In this document: positions 7,563 through 16,159 of the stretch, piece after piece
Position numbering within the stretch: position 1 is the stretch's first letter
How the letters are laid out: the number at the start of each line of letters is the position of its first letter
Assembly: GCA_004551865.1 (NCBI GenBank)
Contig: SFPR01000036.1
Coordinates: 1-18,518 of the forward strand
Length of the DNA: 18,518 bases
Source of the DNA: Bacteroidales bacterium
GTDB taxonomy: Bacteria > Bacteroidota > Bacteroidia > Bacteroidales > P3
Direction of reading: 5' to 3'
The notes under the pieces: generated by a model
Databases searched by the model: none
Seen by the model: the letters and a program-made list of their open reading frames with translations, nothing else
What the model was told of the DNA's origin: nothing
Made by a program: the position numbers and the translations under genes

Positions 7563-8525
7563 CTATTTGGTAAACCTTCTGTGAATTAAATCTTCAAGAG
7601 TGGTAAACGCCAAAGAACTTGATGCCCATTTTCTTTTTCGCTTTATCTCCTCTATGACTTCCTTCGACAATTCCCATGAAGTGAGAGAGTTGAGACGATT
7701 GATAAAATCGGTGTATTCTTTCAGATTTCCCGAAAACAAGTCGTTGATAAACATAAACTTTTCGCTCACTCCTATTGCCGTTCTCAAATCTGAACGAGTT
7801 TGGTTCTCGAATTGTTCGGCAATAGAGGTAGGTTTTTCGGAAAACAAGTCCAATGTGGAAGTTTCTCTCTTGCTTTTCGGTTCTGAGTCTCTCATTATAT
7901 TGTTGTGAAGGTAGCTCAAAACCGACGATTTACTCTCGTGCTTTTCTTCCGACGGTGTCTGAGGCTCTTGCCTTGGGGGCTGCTCTTCTTGTACAGGCTC
8001 TTTTGGCAAAGCAACTTCGGTATTTATTTTCGACTCTATCTCGACAGACTTCAACACCTGCCCTGCAACAATTTCTTCCTCTGCTTCTTCAAGCGGAGTT
8101 TCTTCCTTTTCAGGTTCTGCATCAATAACTTGCTCCGAGTATTCTTGCTCTTGTGCAACTACTTCTTTTTCAGGATTTTCCAAAACGGCGTTTTGCTCTT
8201 GCTCAAACGCCGTTTTATTTTCGCAAATCGGCGTTTTGTCAGAATAAATCGGCGTTTTATTTTCTGCTTCTCCCACAAGGGTTGCTTCAAGTGGTTGAAC
8301 TAAGGCTTCAACTTGCTCAATCTCGGGAGCAGATTGAGCAATTCGCTCAGTCTTTTCTGCCACCGGTTCAATATCTGCCGATATGATAAAATCATACATG
8401 CGTCTCATCTTTCTTCTCAAGGTGTCCAAATCGAGACGAGACACCTCTTCGCTCTCACATATCACCCTGCCGGCTCTTTCAAACTCCGAAATCAACGCCA
8501 GCAATCTTTCTTGAAAACCATTCAT
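7563..8525 (-). CDS. Unrecognised Glu/Gln-rich protein with conserved C-terminal domain; carries an in-frame DNA repeat array
   Basis: I choose ATG at 8525-8523 (320 residues); the longer frame from 8609 would translate the leader. Residues 1-60 are helical (MNGFQERLLALISEFERAGRV...). Residues 60-200 are low-complexity, acidic and probably disordered. Residues 240-320 (DLRTAIGVSEKFMFINDLFSGN...) look like a compact helical domain of a type I associate with Bacteroidota hypothetical proteins. Residues 89-116 (NKTPIYS, DKTPICE, NKTAFEQEQ, NAVLE) are encoded by the 21-bp repeat array at 8182-8258, an apparent insertion into the disordered part. There is no signal peptide or transmembrane segment. 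It is the first gene of the gmk cluster, 6 bp upstream of gmk, and divergent from lysS. Function unknown. Confidence 0.75.
   Translation of the reverse strand: MNGFQERLLALISEFERAGRVICESEEVSRLDLDTLRRKMRRMYDFIISADIEPVAEKTERIAQSAPEIEQVEALVQPLEATLVGEAENKTPIYSDKTPICENKTAFEQEQNAVLENPEKEVVAQEQEYSEQVIDAEPEKEETPLEEAEEEIVAGQVLKSVEIESKINTEVALPKEPVQEEQPPRQEPQTPSEEKHESKSSVLSYLHNNIMRDSEPKSKRETSTLDLFSEKPTSIAEQFENQTRSDLRTAIGVSEKFMFINDLFSGNLKEYTDFINRLNSLTSWELSKEVIEEIKRKRKWASSSLAFTTLEDLIHRRFTK
8182..8258. repeat. Four-unit 21-bp repeat array inside a coding sequence (array 1)
   Basis: The 13-bp cores are at 8182-8194 (AAAACGGCGTTTT), 8204-8216 (CAAACGCCGTTTT), 8225-8237 and 8246-8258 (both AAATCGGCGTTTT). Spacers are GCTCTTGCT (9), ATTTTCGC and GTCAGAAT; ATTTTCTG follows. 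The 21-bp spacing keeps the reading frame on the minus strand; the single 9-bp spacer changes the codon phase of the last unit (KTPI/KTAF becomes NAVL) without making a stop. Confidence 0.9.
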
Positions 8526-8716
8526 ATCTGATAAAATACTCTTTTTTATACCTGTTTGAAACGAGTTTGTAAAATTACAACTTTTTTCCACAACTAACGG
8601 ATTTTTCAAGACAAAATTCTTCTTTCTTCAAGTCTTTTGTTCCAAAACCGCATTCGCAAAGAGGATATTTGTAAATAAATCAGTAAATTTGCAAACTGAA
8701 ATAATATGGTTAGAAT
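8526..8716. promoter_or_regulatory. Divergent intergenic region between the gmk-cluster leader gene and lysS
   Basis: On the plus strand TAAATTTG (8684-8691) fits the Bacteroidota -7 element 25 bp before the lysS ATG, but no TTTG stands at the expected -33 distance. On the minus strand TAATTTTA about 50 bp upstream of 8525 is a weaker candidate. No T-box or other riboswitch pattern is seen. Confidence 0.4.
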
Positions 8717-10438
8717 ATGAACAACGAATTGAGCGAACAAGAAATTCTCAGAAGGCAGGCAGCAGAACAGTTAAGACAGTTGGGCATTGACCCTTATCCT
8801 GCGGCTTTATATCCTGTAAATGCAAAGACAAACGAAATTTTATCTGAATATCCGAAAGACAATACACTCTATCAAGATGTGTCTATTGCCGGAAGAATAA
8901 TGTCTCGCAGGATAATGGGAGCTGCTTCCTTTGCAGAATTACAAGACAGCTTCGGAAAAATCCAGCTCTATATCAAAAGAGACGAAATATGTCCCCAAGA
9001 GGACAAAACAATGTACAATACCGTATTCAAAAAACTCCTTGACATAGGAGACATCATTGGAGTTAAGGGATACGTCTTTGTAACTCAGATGGGTGAAATA
9101 TCAATTCACGTCAAAGAAATCAAGGTACTATGCAAGTCGGTAAGACCTTTGCCTGTGGTAAAGGAGAAAGACGGCAAAGTGTATGACGCCTTTACCGACA
9201 CCGAACAGCGTTATCGTCAGCGTTATTTGGATTTGATTGTCAATCCTTCGGTAAAAGACACCTTCGTAAAGAGAACCAAAATCATCAACACGATGAGAGA
9301 CTTCTTTAACGAACAAGGATACTTGGAAGTAGAAACCCCTGTGTTGCAATCAATCCCCGGAGGTGCTGCCGCAAGACCTTTTATCACTCACCACAACAGC
9401 CTCAACATTCCGCTATATCTGAGAATTGCAAACGAATTGTACCTCAAAAGACTGATAGTCGGAGGATTTGAGGGAGTGTATGAGTTTTCCCGCAATTTCA
9501 GAAACGAAGGCATGGACCGCACTCACAATCCTGAGTTCACATGTATGGAAATCTATGTGGCATACAAGGATTATAATTGGATGATGAACTTTACCGAAGA
9601 GATGATTGAAAGAGTTGCCCTTGCACTTCACCAAACCACCAAGGTACAACTTGCAGACAAAGAAATAGACTTTCGTCGTCCGTTTGCAAGAGTAACAATG
9701 AGAGATTCCATTCTTCAATACACCGGCTACGATATTTACACCATGGACGAGAAACAGCTCTTCGACGCCTGCAAAGCAATGGATATCGAAGTAGATGAAA
9801 CAATGGGCAAAGGCAAACTGATAGATGAGATTTTCGGAGCCAAGTGTGAACATCACTACATTCAGCCTACATTTATATATGACTACCCTAAAGAAATGTC
9901 TCCTTTGACAAAGAAACACCGAAACATCGAAGGATTGACCGAAAGGTTCGAGTTGTTTGTAAATGGCAAGGAGTTGGCAAACGCTTATTCGGAATTGAAC
10001 GACCCTATTGACCAGTTGGAAAGATTTCAAGACCAATTAAAACTCCAAGAAAGAGGAGACGATGAAGCAATGTACATAGATTACGACTTTGTGAGGGCGT
10101 TGGAATATGGCATGCCGCCAACTTCGGGAATGGGAATAGGCATCGACCGACTTTGTATGCTCATGACAAACAATGTTTCTATTCAAGACGTTTTGTTGTT
10201 CCCTCAAATGAAACCCGAAAAGAAGCCTGTTGTTGCCTCAGACGAGCAATTTATCGAATGCGGAGTGCCGCAAGAGTGGATTGCCTTGCTGAGAAAATCA
10301 GGTATAAACAAGATTGAAGATTTGAAAAATGCCAATCCGAACAAACTATTCAACGACCTCAATGGTTTGAGAAAGAAAAACAAACTCGACATTGCTCCTT
10401 TGAAACCGGAGCAAGTGCAGCAGTGGATAAACAAATAA
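8717..10438 (+). CDS. lysS: Lysyl-tRNA synthetase, class II
   Basis: Charges tRNA-Lys with lysine in the cytoplasm. The N-terminal OB-fold anticodon-binding domain covers about 55-145 (VSIAGRIMSRRIMGAASFAELQD). The catalytic core has motif 1 around 183-215, motif 2 YEFSRNFRNEGMDRTHNPEF (255-274) and motif 3 GMGIGIDRLCML (471-482) with R478. After the usual end near PQMKPE (496-501) comes an extra tail of about 70 residues (VPQEWIALLRKSGINKIEDL...), seen in Bacteroidota LysS and possibly a helix-hairpin-helix-like domain. The start ATG follows a weak promoter region. ctpA begins 12 bp after the stop. Confidence 0.97.
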   Translation: MNNELSEQEILRRQAAEQLRQLGIDPYPAALYPVNAKTNEILSEYPKDNTLYQDVSIAGRIMSRRIMGAASFAELQDSFGKIQLYIKRDEICPQEDKTMYNTVFKKLLDIGDIIGVKGYVFVTQMGEISIHVKEIKVLCKSVRPLPVVKEKDGKVYDAFTDTEQRYRQRYLDLIVNPSVKDTFVKRTKIINTMRDFFNEQGYLEVETPVLQSIPGGAAARPFITHHNSLNIPLYLRIANELYLKRLIVGGFEGVYEFSRNFRNEGMDRTHNPEFTCMEIYVAYKDYNWMMNFTEEMIERVALALHQTTKVQLADKEIDFRRPFARVTMRDSILQYTGYDIYTMDEKQLFDACKAMDIEVDETMGKGKLIDEIFGAKCEHHYIQPTFIYDYPKEMSPLTKKHRNIEGLTERFELFVNGKELANAYSELNDPIDQLERFQDQLKLQERGDDEAMYIDYDFVRALEYGMPPTSGMGIGIDRLCMLMTNNVSIQDVLLFPQMKPEKKPVVASDEQFIECGVPQEWIALLRKSGINKIEDLKNANPNKLFNDLNGLRKKNKLDIAPLKPEQVQQWINK

Positions 10439-10450
10439 GGATTTCGGAGA

Positions 10451-12031
10451 ATGAACAGCAAAGCACGGACGCTTGTCTTGGTACTTCTGTCGATTGTATC
10501 GGGAGTTATGATTGGTCTTTTCGTAATTCCCTCAGGCGGAAGCAACTCTTTTTCGGGCAAAGGCAGCAAAATAGATTATATCTTGTCGCTTATCGACAGC
10601 CAATACGTAGATAAGGTCGATATGGACTCGTTACAAGACGAGGCAATCAGGAGTTTTCTCTCCGACTTGGACCCTCACTCTGTCTATATGACGGCTGAGG
10701 AAATCAAAAAGGAGAATGAAGTTCTCCAAGGCAACTTTGACGGTATCGGAATACAGTTCCGAATAATCGAAGACAGCATTGTGGTTGTTCAAACAATCAA
10801 TCCCGGACCTTCACAACGAGCAGGCATAATGGCAGGAGACCGAATTACCAAAGTAGATGGCAAAAACGTTACGGGCAAAGAGATAACCAACGAAAAGGTT
10901 TTCAAGTTGCTGCGTGGCAAAAGCGGCACAAAGGTATCTGTTGCCGTCAAGCGTCCCGGCATAAGCAAAGAAATCAACTACAATCTCACTCGTGCAGCAA
11001 TTCCTATCCACAGTGTAGATTATCAAGGCATGATTGACGCTCACACAGGCTACATAAAATTGTCTCAATTTACCGCAAAGTCTCATCAAGAGGTACATTC
11101 GGCACTTGCAAACCTCAAAAAGCAGGGTGCAACTCAGCTTTTGTTTGACCTCAGAGGCAACGGAGGAGGCTATCTCGACCAAGCAATAGACATTGCAGAC
11201 GAATTTTTGCCGAAAGGAGACCTCATTGTGTTCACAAACGGAAGATACAGAGGACGAAATGACTACTTTGCCACCTCCAAGGGGCTGTTTGAACAGGGCA
11301 AGGTGATTGTTTTGATTGACGAAGTTGCCGCATCGGCTTCCGAAATCGTCTCGGGAGCATTGCAAGACAACGACCGTGCAATGATAATCGGCAGAAGGAC
11401 TTTCGGCAAAGGCTTGGTTCAAGAACAAAAGTCGCTACCCGACGGCTCTGCAATCCGCCTTACGGTTGCACGCTACTACACTCCGAGCGGCAGATGTATC
11501 CAAAGACCATACATTTCGGGCGACCCCGAGAAGTATTACACCGACTTTATCGAACGATATGCCAACATGGAAAAGCATACCGACACAATATCGCACGCCG
11601 ACAGCCTCAAATATAAGACAAAGAAAGGAAGAACGGTCTATGGAGGCGGAGGAATAGAACCCGATGTGGAACTGCCGTACTATGTCTATAAAAAGAGCGA
11701 CTATTATTCCACTTTGTTGCAAAAAGGCTTGATTTACAAGTACTGTTTTGACTATGTGGACAAGCATCGAGGCAGTTTCAAACAATATAAGGACGGGCAA
11801 GACTTCATAAACCGCTATTCGATAGGCGAAGACGTGCTTCAAAATATGCTGAACTTCGCAAGCGAACAAAAAATTGACAAACGCCCTCTCTCTTCTGCCG
11901 AAAACAAGGAGATAAAGCAGCTGATGAAAGCCTATATGGCCCAAAACCTATACGGAGACGAGTACTTCTACCCTTCATTTCTGCTAATAGACGAGGACGT
12001 TCAAAAAGCACTTCCGTACTTTAAGAAATAG
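10451..12031 (+). CDS. S41 family C-terminal processing peptidase
   Basis: A membrane-anchored or periplasmic serine protease of the CtpA/Prc family that trims or degrades envelope proteins. Residues 7-27 form an N-terminal hydrophobic segment (signal anchor). An N-terminal helical part (40-95) is followed by a PDZ domain (about 95-180, GIGIQFRIIEDSIVVVQTI) and the protease core (195-370). LRGNGGG (234-240), ASASEIVSGAL (294-304) with the nucleophile S297, and FGKGLVQ (318-324) with the general base K320 are all present. The C-terminal region (about 390-526) is extra and helical, normal for Bacteroidota members. It lies 12 bp after lysS, so is likely co-transcribed with it. Repeat array 2 begins 8 bp beyond the stop. 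Confidence 0.93.
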   Translation: MNSKARTLVLVLLSIVSGVMIGLFVIPSGGSNSFSGKGSKIDYILSLIDSQYVDKVDMDSLQDEAIRSFLSDLDPHSVYMTAEEIKKENEVLQGNFDGIGIQFRIIEDSIVVVQTINPGPSQRAGIMAGDRITKVDGKNVTGKEITNEKVFKLLRGKSGTKVSVAVKRPGISKEINYNLTRAAIPIHSVDYQGMIDAHTGYIKLSQFTAKSHQEVHSALANLKKQGATQLLFDLRGNGGGYLDQAIDIADEFLPKGDLIVFTNGRYRGRNDYFATSKGLFEQGKVIVLIDEVAASASEIVSGALQDNDRAMIIGRRTFGKGLVQEQKSLPDGSAIRLTVARYYTPSGRCIQRPYISGDPEKYYTDFIERYANMEKHTDTISHADSLKYKTKKGRTVYGGGGIEPDVELPYYVYKKSDYYSTLLQKGLIYKYCFDYVDKHRGSFKQYKDGQDFINRYSIGEDVLQNMLNFASEQKIDKRPLSSAENKEIKQLMKAYMAQNLYGDEYFYPSFLLIDEDVQKALPYFKK

Positions 12032-12039
12032 CAAGAAAC

Positions 12040-12115
12040 AAAACGCCGTTTCAGTCGGACAAAACGCCGTTTTGGCAGAATAAAACGCCATTTTATTTTA
12101 GCAAAACGGCGTTTT
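12040..12115. repeat. Four-unit 21-bp repeat array between ctpA and purM (array 2)
   Basis: The 13-bp cores begin at 12040 (AAAACGCCGTTTC), 12061 (AAAACGCCGTTTT), 12082 (AAAACGCCATTTT) and 12103 (AAAACGGCGTTTT), an exact 21-bp period. Spacers are AGTCGGAC, GGCAGAAT and ATTTTAGC. Units three and four can pair as a 13-nt stem with one mismatch and an 8-nt loop ending GGCGTTTT, so the array might act as a transcription terminator for lysS-ctpA. It lies 45-120 bp upstream of the purM start codon. Confidence 0.9.
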
Positions 12116-12159
12116 GGAAAAAGAGAACAAAAACTGAGTAAAATAGTATCAAAATACAG

Positions 12160-13332
12160 ATGAAAGAAGAGAAATATAATTTGAGAGGAGTCAGTGCATC
12201 AAAAGAAGATGTTCACAATGCAATCAAAAATATCGACAAAGGCTTGTTCCCAAAGGCCTTTTGCAAAATTGTTCCCGACACATTGAGCGGCAGCGACGAA
12301 CACTGCATCATCATGCACGCCGACGGAGCAGGAACAAAAAGCTCTCTTGCCTATATGTATTGGAAACAGACGGGCGATTTATCGGTATGGAAGGGAATAG
12401 CTATTGATTCCATTGTGATGAATATTGACGACCTTATCTGCGTCGGGGCAACCGATAACATATTGCTAAGTTCCACCATAGGAAGAAACAAGAATCTTAT
12501 TCCGGGAGAAGTAATCTCTAAAATCATCAACGGAACTGAGGAATTTTTGGAGCAGATGAGACAGTTGGGGATAGGAATACGTTCCACGGGAGGAGAAACT
12601 GCCGATGTGGGAGACCTTGTCAGGACGATAATTGTTGATAGCACCGTTACCGCAAGAATGAAACGCTCAGACGTAATCTCCAACGACCATATTAAGGCAG
12701 GCGATGTGATTGTTGGATTGGCATCATTTGGCAAGGCAAGCTACGAAACGCAGTACAATGGCGGCATGGGAAGCAACGGATTGACCTCTGCAAGACACGA
12801 TGTGTTCAATCACGACCTTGCAAAGCTCTATCCCGAAAGCTATGACAACGCCCTACCCGAAGAAGTGGTCTATTGCGGAGGTCTGAACCTTACTTCCGAA
12901 ACAACCGTAGAGGGAGTAGATGCAGGCAAAATGATACTCTCGCCTACCAGAACTTACGCTCCGGTGATTGCAGCGGTATTGAAGGAACACAGAAGCAAGA
13001 TTGACGGTTTGGTTCATTGCAGCGGAGGGGCGCAAACCAAAGTTCTGCACTTTTTGAACGAAGGTCTCAGAGCGGTAAAGGACAACTTGTTCCCTATTCC
13101 GCCACTTTTCGAGATGATTCAGCAACAGTCAAAGACCGAATGGCAGGAGATGTACAAAGTATTCAACATGGGACATCGCATGGAAGTCTATACAGACGAA
13201 CAAACCGCACAAGAAGTGATTGCAATCAGCAAGAGCTTCAACATAGACGCCCAAATAATAGGTCATATCGAACAAAGCGACAAAACAAGCGTAGTGGTAA
13301 AAAGCCCTTACGGCGAGTTCCTTTACCAATAG
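12160..13332 (+). CDS. purM: Phosphoribosylformylglycinamidine cyclo-ligase (AIR synthetase), Bacteroidota type
   Basis: Cytoplasmic enzyme closing the imidazole ring in purine synthesis (FGAM + ATP to AIR). At 390 residues it is longer and more divergent than the 345-residue E. coli enzyme, as is normal in Bacteroidota. Family motifs can be aligned: HADGAGTKSSLAY (53-65) for DGVGTK, MNIDDLICVGA (87-97) for VNDLxxxGA, GGETADV (144-150) for GGETAEM, SNGLTSAR (205-212), HCSGGAQTK (286-294) and FNMGHRME (335-342). The gene follows ctpA after 128 bp that contain repeat array 2; no good promoter consensus was found. It converges with the acyltransferase gene and shares a terminator hairpin with it. 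Confidence 0.92.
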   Translation: MKEEKYNLRGVSASKEDVHNAIKNIDKGLFPKAFCKIVPDTLSGSDEHCIIMHADGAGTKSSLAYMYWKQTGDLSVWKGIAIDSIVMNIDDLICVGATDNILLSSTIGRNKNLIPGEVISKIINGTEEFLEQMRQLGIGIRSTGGETADVGDLVRTIIVDSTVTARMKRSDVISNDHIKAGDVIVGLASFGKASYETQYNGGMGSNGLTSARHDVFNHDLAKLYPESYDNALPEEVVYCGGLNLTSETTVEGVDAGKMILSPTRTYAPVIAAVLKEHRSKIDGLVHCSGGAQTKVLHFLNEGLRAVKDNLFPIPPLFEMIQQQSKTEWQEMYKVFNMGHRMEVYTDEQTAQEVIAISKSFNIDAQIIGHIEQSDKTSVVVKSPYGEFLYQ

Positions 13333-13368
13333 GAAGCTCCCTTACAACACAAAGAGCAAACAACAAAT

Positions 13369-13413
13369 CAAGAGCAAGAGACTTCACTTTGAGACCTTGC
13401 TCTTGTTTCTTTG
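13369..13413 (+). terminator. Terminator of purM, overlapping the convergent acyltransferase 3' end
   Basis: CAAGAGCAAG (13369-13378) pairs with CTTGCTCTTG (13396-13405), a 10-bp perfect stem with a 17-nt loop, followed on the plus strand by TTTCTTTG. The acyltransferase stop codon lies in the loop, so the second arm is coding on the other strand. The minus-strand tail is less U-rich. Confidence 0.6.
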
Positions 13414-14390
13414 TAAGAACCAATCCTCAAACCAACGCTTTGAAAAATATGAGACAACAAGAGTAATTGCCACCGCAAGAGAAAGAAACAGCACAACAAC
13501 AGCCCATTGCGGCAAAGCATCTTTGAACTTTGAGAAAATCACATACAAGTATAAGAACGACAAAATCAGAGGCGACACTATCGGAGTGAAAAAAAGAGCG
13601 TTCCAAACAGCATTGTCGATATTGATATTGAAGAAAAGGAAAAGCAAGACAAGCGAGCAAACCGGCAGACGCACAATCGGTTTGAAGCAAAGTTTGTTTT
13701 CTATACTGCTTTTGGCATTAAAGAGCAAATAAGCCCCCAATGCACCTATTGCCATGCTCTCAAAATTGTAGTTAAACGCCAAAAGATAAAACACACTCGA
13801 AGAATCGAAAAAACAATATGCCGCAACTTCCGTCGCAATCTTCAATCCCATGGTTGCAAATATGACCTCGGGCAAATGTTTCTTAAAAAACTTGACAAGC
13901 GGACCCCACATCAGATAGAAAATCTCTTCGACCCCTATCGACCAAAGGGGTTCTAAAAGATGATGACCGTAGATGTGCAGAACCATAATCGGGCAGAAGA
14001 AAAGAAAATAGTACCAAGTCTGTCCTATGGAATAAGGCATCTGATAGTCAAGTCCCGAAATTGATATTGCAAGCGGAAGAAAAATCGTTCCGATTGCAAT
14101 CAACAGAAAATAGAGAGGCCATATCCGCCTTATCCTGCGAAGATAGAATTGCTTGATATTGATATTTTGGGTTTGAGACTGTTCCTTTTGCAAAAGGTAA
14201 GTGATGAGAAATCCGCTCAAAACGAAGAAGAAATTGACTGCATTGGCTCCGTTGCGAAACAAACCGACGTTCTCCAAATCAAAAAGCCCGTATTTCCTGC
14301 CTATGGTGGCACTATGGTGCAGCAAAACCAACAATGCTGCAAAAAATCTCAAGGAATTTACCCCCCGAAATAGAATATATTTTTGTACAT
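13384..14390 (-). CDS. OafA/YrhL-type membrane acyltransferase, frameshifted in a G6 tract near its start
   Basis: An acyltransferase-3 family integral membrane protein, which usually adds acyl groups to surface polysaccharide or LPS. The open frame from 14352 has only a TTG start and would lack the N-terminus. ATG at 14390-14388 gives MYKNIFYFGG and then stops in TAA directly after GGGGGG (14366-14361). One more G would join it to VNSLRFFAALLVLLHH, the expected family start with catalytic H. Further on are the R-RIRRIWPLYFLL helix, LWSIGVEEIFYLMW, and about nine to ten hydrophobic segments. The length after repair, about 335 residues, is normal. Either an inactive phase, a mutation or a base error explains the shift. 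On the minus strand TTTG, 19 bp, TAGTTTCC just upstream is a weak promoter candidate. Confidence 0.75.
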
Positions 14391-14427
14391 CAAGGAGTAA
14401 GGAAACTATTTATCAAAAAAGAAATAC

Positions 14428-14471
14428 CAAAAAGGAAAAATGGTTTGCCCCAATCGAGGAGCAAACCATTT
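14428..14471 (-). terminator. Terminator of the arcC-argF operon
   Basis: On the minus strand AAATGGTTTGC (14471-14461) pairs with GCAAACCATTT (14448-14438), an 11-bp perfect stem with a 12-nt loop, followed by TTCCTTTTTGG. It begins 11 bp after the carbamoyltransferase stop codon. Confidence 0.85.
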
Positions 14472-14481
14472 GATTGCACGA

Positions 14482-15483
14482 TTATTCGCCGAGGGTTGCA
14501 ACCATCACTGCTTTGATAGTGTGCATACGGTTTTCGGCTTCGTCAAATACGATAGAGTTTTCAGACTCGAATACTTCTTCTGTAACTTCTATGCCGTCCA
14601 AACCAAATTGTTTGTTTACGTCTCTGCCGACTTGTGTTTCCAAGTTGTGGTATGCAGGAAGGCAGTGCATGAATTTGCATTTCGGATTGCCTGTCATCTC
14701 CATCATTTGCTTGTTTACCTGATATGGTTTCAACAAGTTAATTCTCTCTGCCCACACTTCGGTCGGTTCACCCATTGATACCCAAACGTCAGTGTACAAG
14801 AAATCGCAACCCTTTACTCCTTCTGCCACATTGTCTGTAACAGTTACTTTTGCACCTGTTTGTTTTGCTATCTCTTGGCAGGTTTTTACCAATTCTGCAT
14901 CAGGTTGCAATCCCTTAGGAGCAACAATTCTTACGTCCATTCCCATTTTTGCTCCGCCAACCATAAGAGAATTTCCCATGTTGTAGCGTGCGTCTCCGAC
15001 GTAAGCGTAAGTTACTTGGTTCAAAGGCTTATCAACATGTTCGCTCATGGTCAAAAAGTCTGCCAATATCTGAGTTGGGTGGAACTCATTGGTAAGTCCG
15101 TTCCATACAGGCACACCTGCATATTTTGCAAGCTCTTCTACGGTTTCTTGCTTAAAGCCTCTGTATTCTATACCGTCGAACATTCTTCCCAAAACGCGTG
15201 CTGTGTCTGCCATACTCTCCTTTACTCCTATCTGAGAGCCTGAAGGACCCAAATAAGTAACGTGTGCGCCTTGGTCGTATGCCGCAACCTCAAATGCACA
15301 TCTTGTACGGGTTGATGTTTTTTCAAATATCAAGGCAATGTTTTTGCCTTTCAATGTTGGTTGTTCGGTACCTGCATACTTTGCTCTCTTCAAATCGCGA
15401 GCCAAGTCCAACATGTATTGGATTTCTTTGGGAGTGAAATCCAACAACTTCAAAAAGTTTCTGTTTCTTAGGTTAAATGCCAT
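14482..15483 (-). CDS. argF: Ornithine carbamoyltransferase (catabolic arcB-like context)
   Basis: Transfers a carbamoyl group between carbamoyl phosphate/ornithine and citrulline/phosphate in the cytoplasm. The 333 residues carry the carbamoyl-phosphate motif STRTR (57-61), FHPTQ (134-138), DVWVSMGE (232-239) and HCLPA (273-277). It is the ordinary ornithine enzyme, not the N-acetyl/N-succinylornithine transcarbamylase found in Bacteroides. Being in one operon with carbamate kinase suggests it works in the citrulline-breaking direction, which would make arcB the better name; sequence alone cannot prove direction. ATG at 15483 follows the beta-barrel gene by 19 bp, and a strong terminator follows. 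Confidence 0.93.
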   Translation of the reverse strand: MAFNLRNRNFLKLLDFTPKEIQYMLDLARDLKRAKYAGTEQPTLKGKNIALIFEKTSTRTRCAFEVAAYDQGAHVTYLGPSGSQIGVKESMADTARVLGRMFDGIEYRGFKQETVEELAKYAGVPVWNGLTNEFHPTQILADFLTMSEHVDKPLNQVTYAYVGDARYNMGNSLMVGGAKMGMDVRIVAPKGLQPDAELVKTCQEIAKQTGAKVTVTDNVAEGVKGCDFLYTDVWVSMGEPTEVWAERINLLKPYQVNKQMMEMTGNPKCKFMHCLPAYHNLETQVGRDVNKQFGLDGIEVTEEVFESENSIVFDEAENRMHTIKAVMVATLGE

Positions 15484-15502
15484 AACTCTTTTGTTTTAAT
15501 TG

Positions 15503-16147
15503 TTAAATAAATATTGAAAATTCAATTCCTAATCTTTGTATCGAAAAATTCTCTGTTCTTTCTGCACAATCATAGTAGTAATTGGCTCTCGGAGAAAGAT
15601 GATAATCAACCAACAAAAGCATTCTTCTTTTGGTTAAAATCTCAATGCCTGCTTTCCCGACAAAACTACATTCCCACAGATTGTCGCATACCAACTCCGT
15701 TTCTGCATCTAAATCTCTCTTTTTCTCTGTATTGAGTATCATTCCCACGCCTAAGGCTGTCAAAACGTTCAGTCTGTCAGACAAAGGAATGTGAAAGTTT
15801 GCCAAAACAGGGACATACACCTGATTGAGGTTTATTTCGGTGCTTCCCGTTGCACTTTCATATTTGAGATGTCTGTTTATGAACTCATGTTCCAACATAA
15901 CAGAGAACCAAGACGATAGTTTGTAATCAAATTTGAAAGAAAAGCCTGCACTATATGCACAATCAAGTCTCTGAAATGAACTCGAACCAATGGTATGACT
16001 TAGGGTCGGCAAGTTCAAAGCTCCGCAACTAAGTCCAAATCCAATGCTTTTGTCAAGGAAAAACCGATTGGGTTTGTCGTTTTCCCCACAAAAGCAAAGC
16101 GATGTGAAAAAAATCAGGAAAAAGAGACTGATTACTATCTTTCTCAT
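15503..16147 (-). CDS. Predicted outer-membrane beta-barrel protein
   Basis: A 214-residue exported protein of no specific recognised name. Residues 1-20 are a signal peptide (RKIVISLFFLIFFTSLCFC). The rest alternates short amphipathic strands with polar turns: SIGFGLSCGAL, YSAGFSFKFDYKLSSWFSVMLEHEF, VYVPVLANFHIPLSDRLNVL, ALGVGMIL, CSFVGKAGIEIL, MLLLVDYHLSP, and a final IQRLGIEFSIFI ending near an aromatic residue, as in eight-stranded porin-family/PorT-like barrels. It lies between arcC (12-bp gap) and the carbamoyltransferase gene (19-bp gap), so is co-transcribed with arginine/citrulline catabolism. A role in uptake of these compounds is only a guess from context. Confidence 0.65.
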   Translation of the reverse strand: MRKIVISLFFLIFFTSLCFCGENDKPNRFFLDKSIGFGLSCGALNLPTLSHTIGSSSFQRLDCAYSAGFSFKFDYKLSSWFSVMLEHEFINRHLKYESATGSTEINLNQVYVPVLANFHIPLSDRLNVLTALGVGMILNTEKKRDLDAETELVCDNLWECSFVGKAGIEILTKRRMLLLVDYHLSPRANYYYDCAERTENFSIQRLGIEFSIFI

Positions 16148-16159
16148 TCAAGTTTGTTG

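Noticed and set aside
8526..8609. N-terminal extension of the Glu/Gln-rich protein to an ATG at 8609
   Set aside because: The extension is translated leader/promoter-like sequence; MNGFQERLL at 8525 begins a clean helical domain.
13238..13466. Frames in the purM/acyltransferase convergence zone as small genes
   Set aside because: They overlap well-supported genes in the wrong frame and lack start context.
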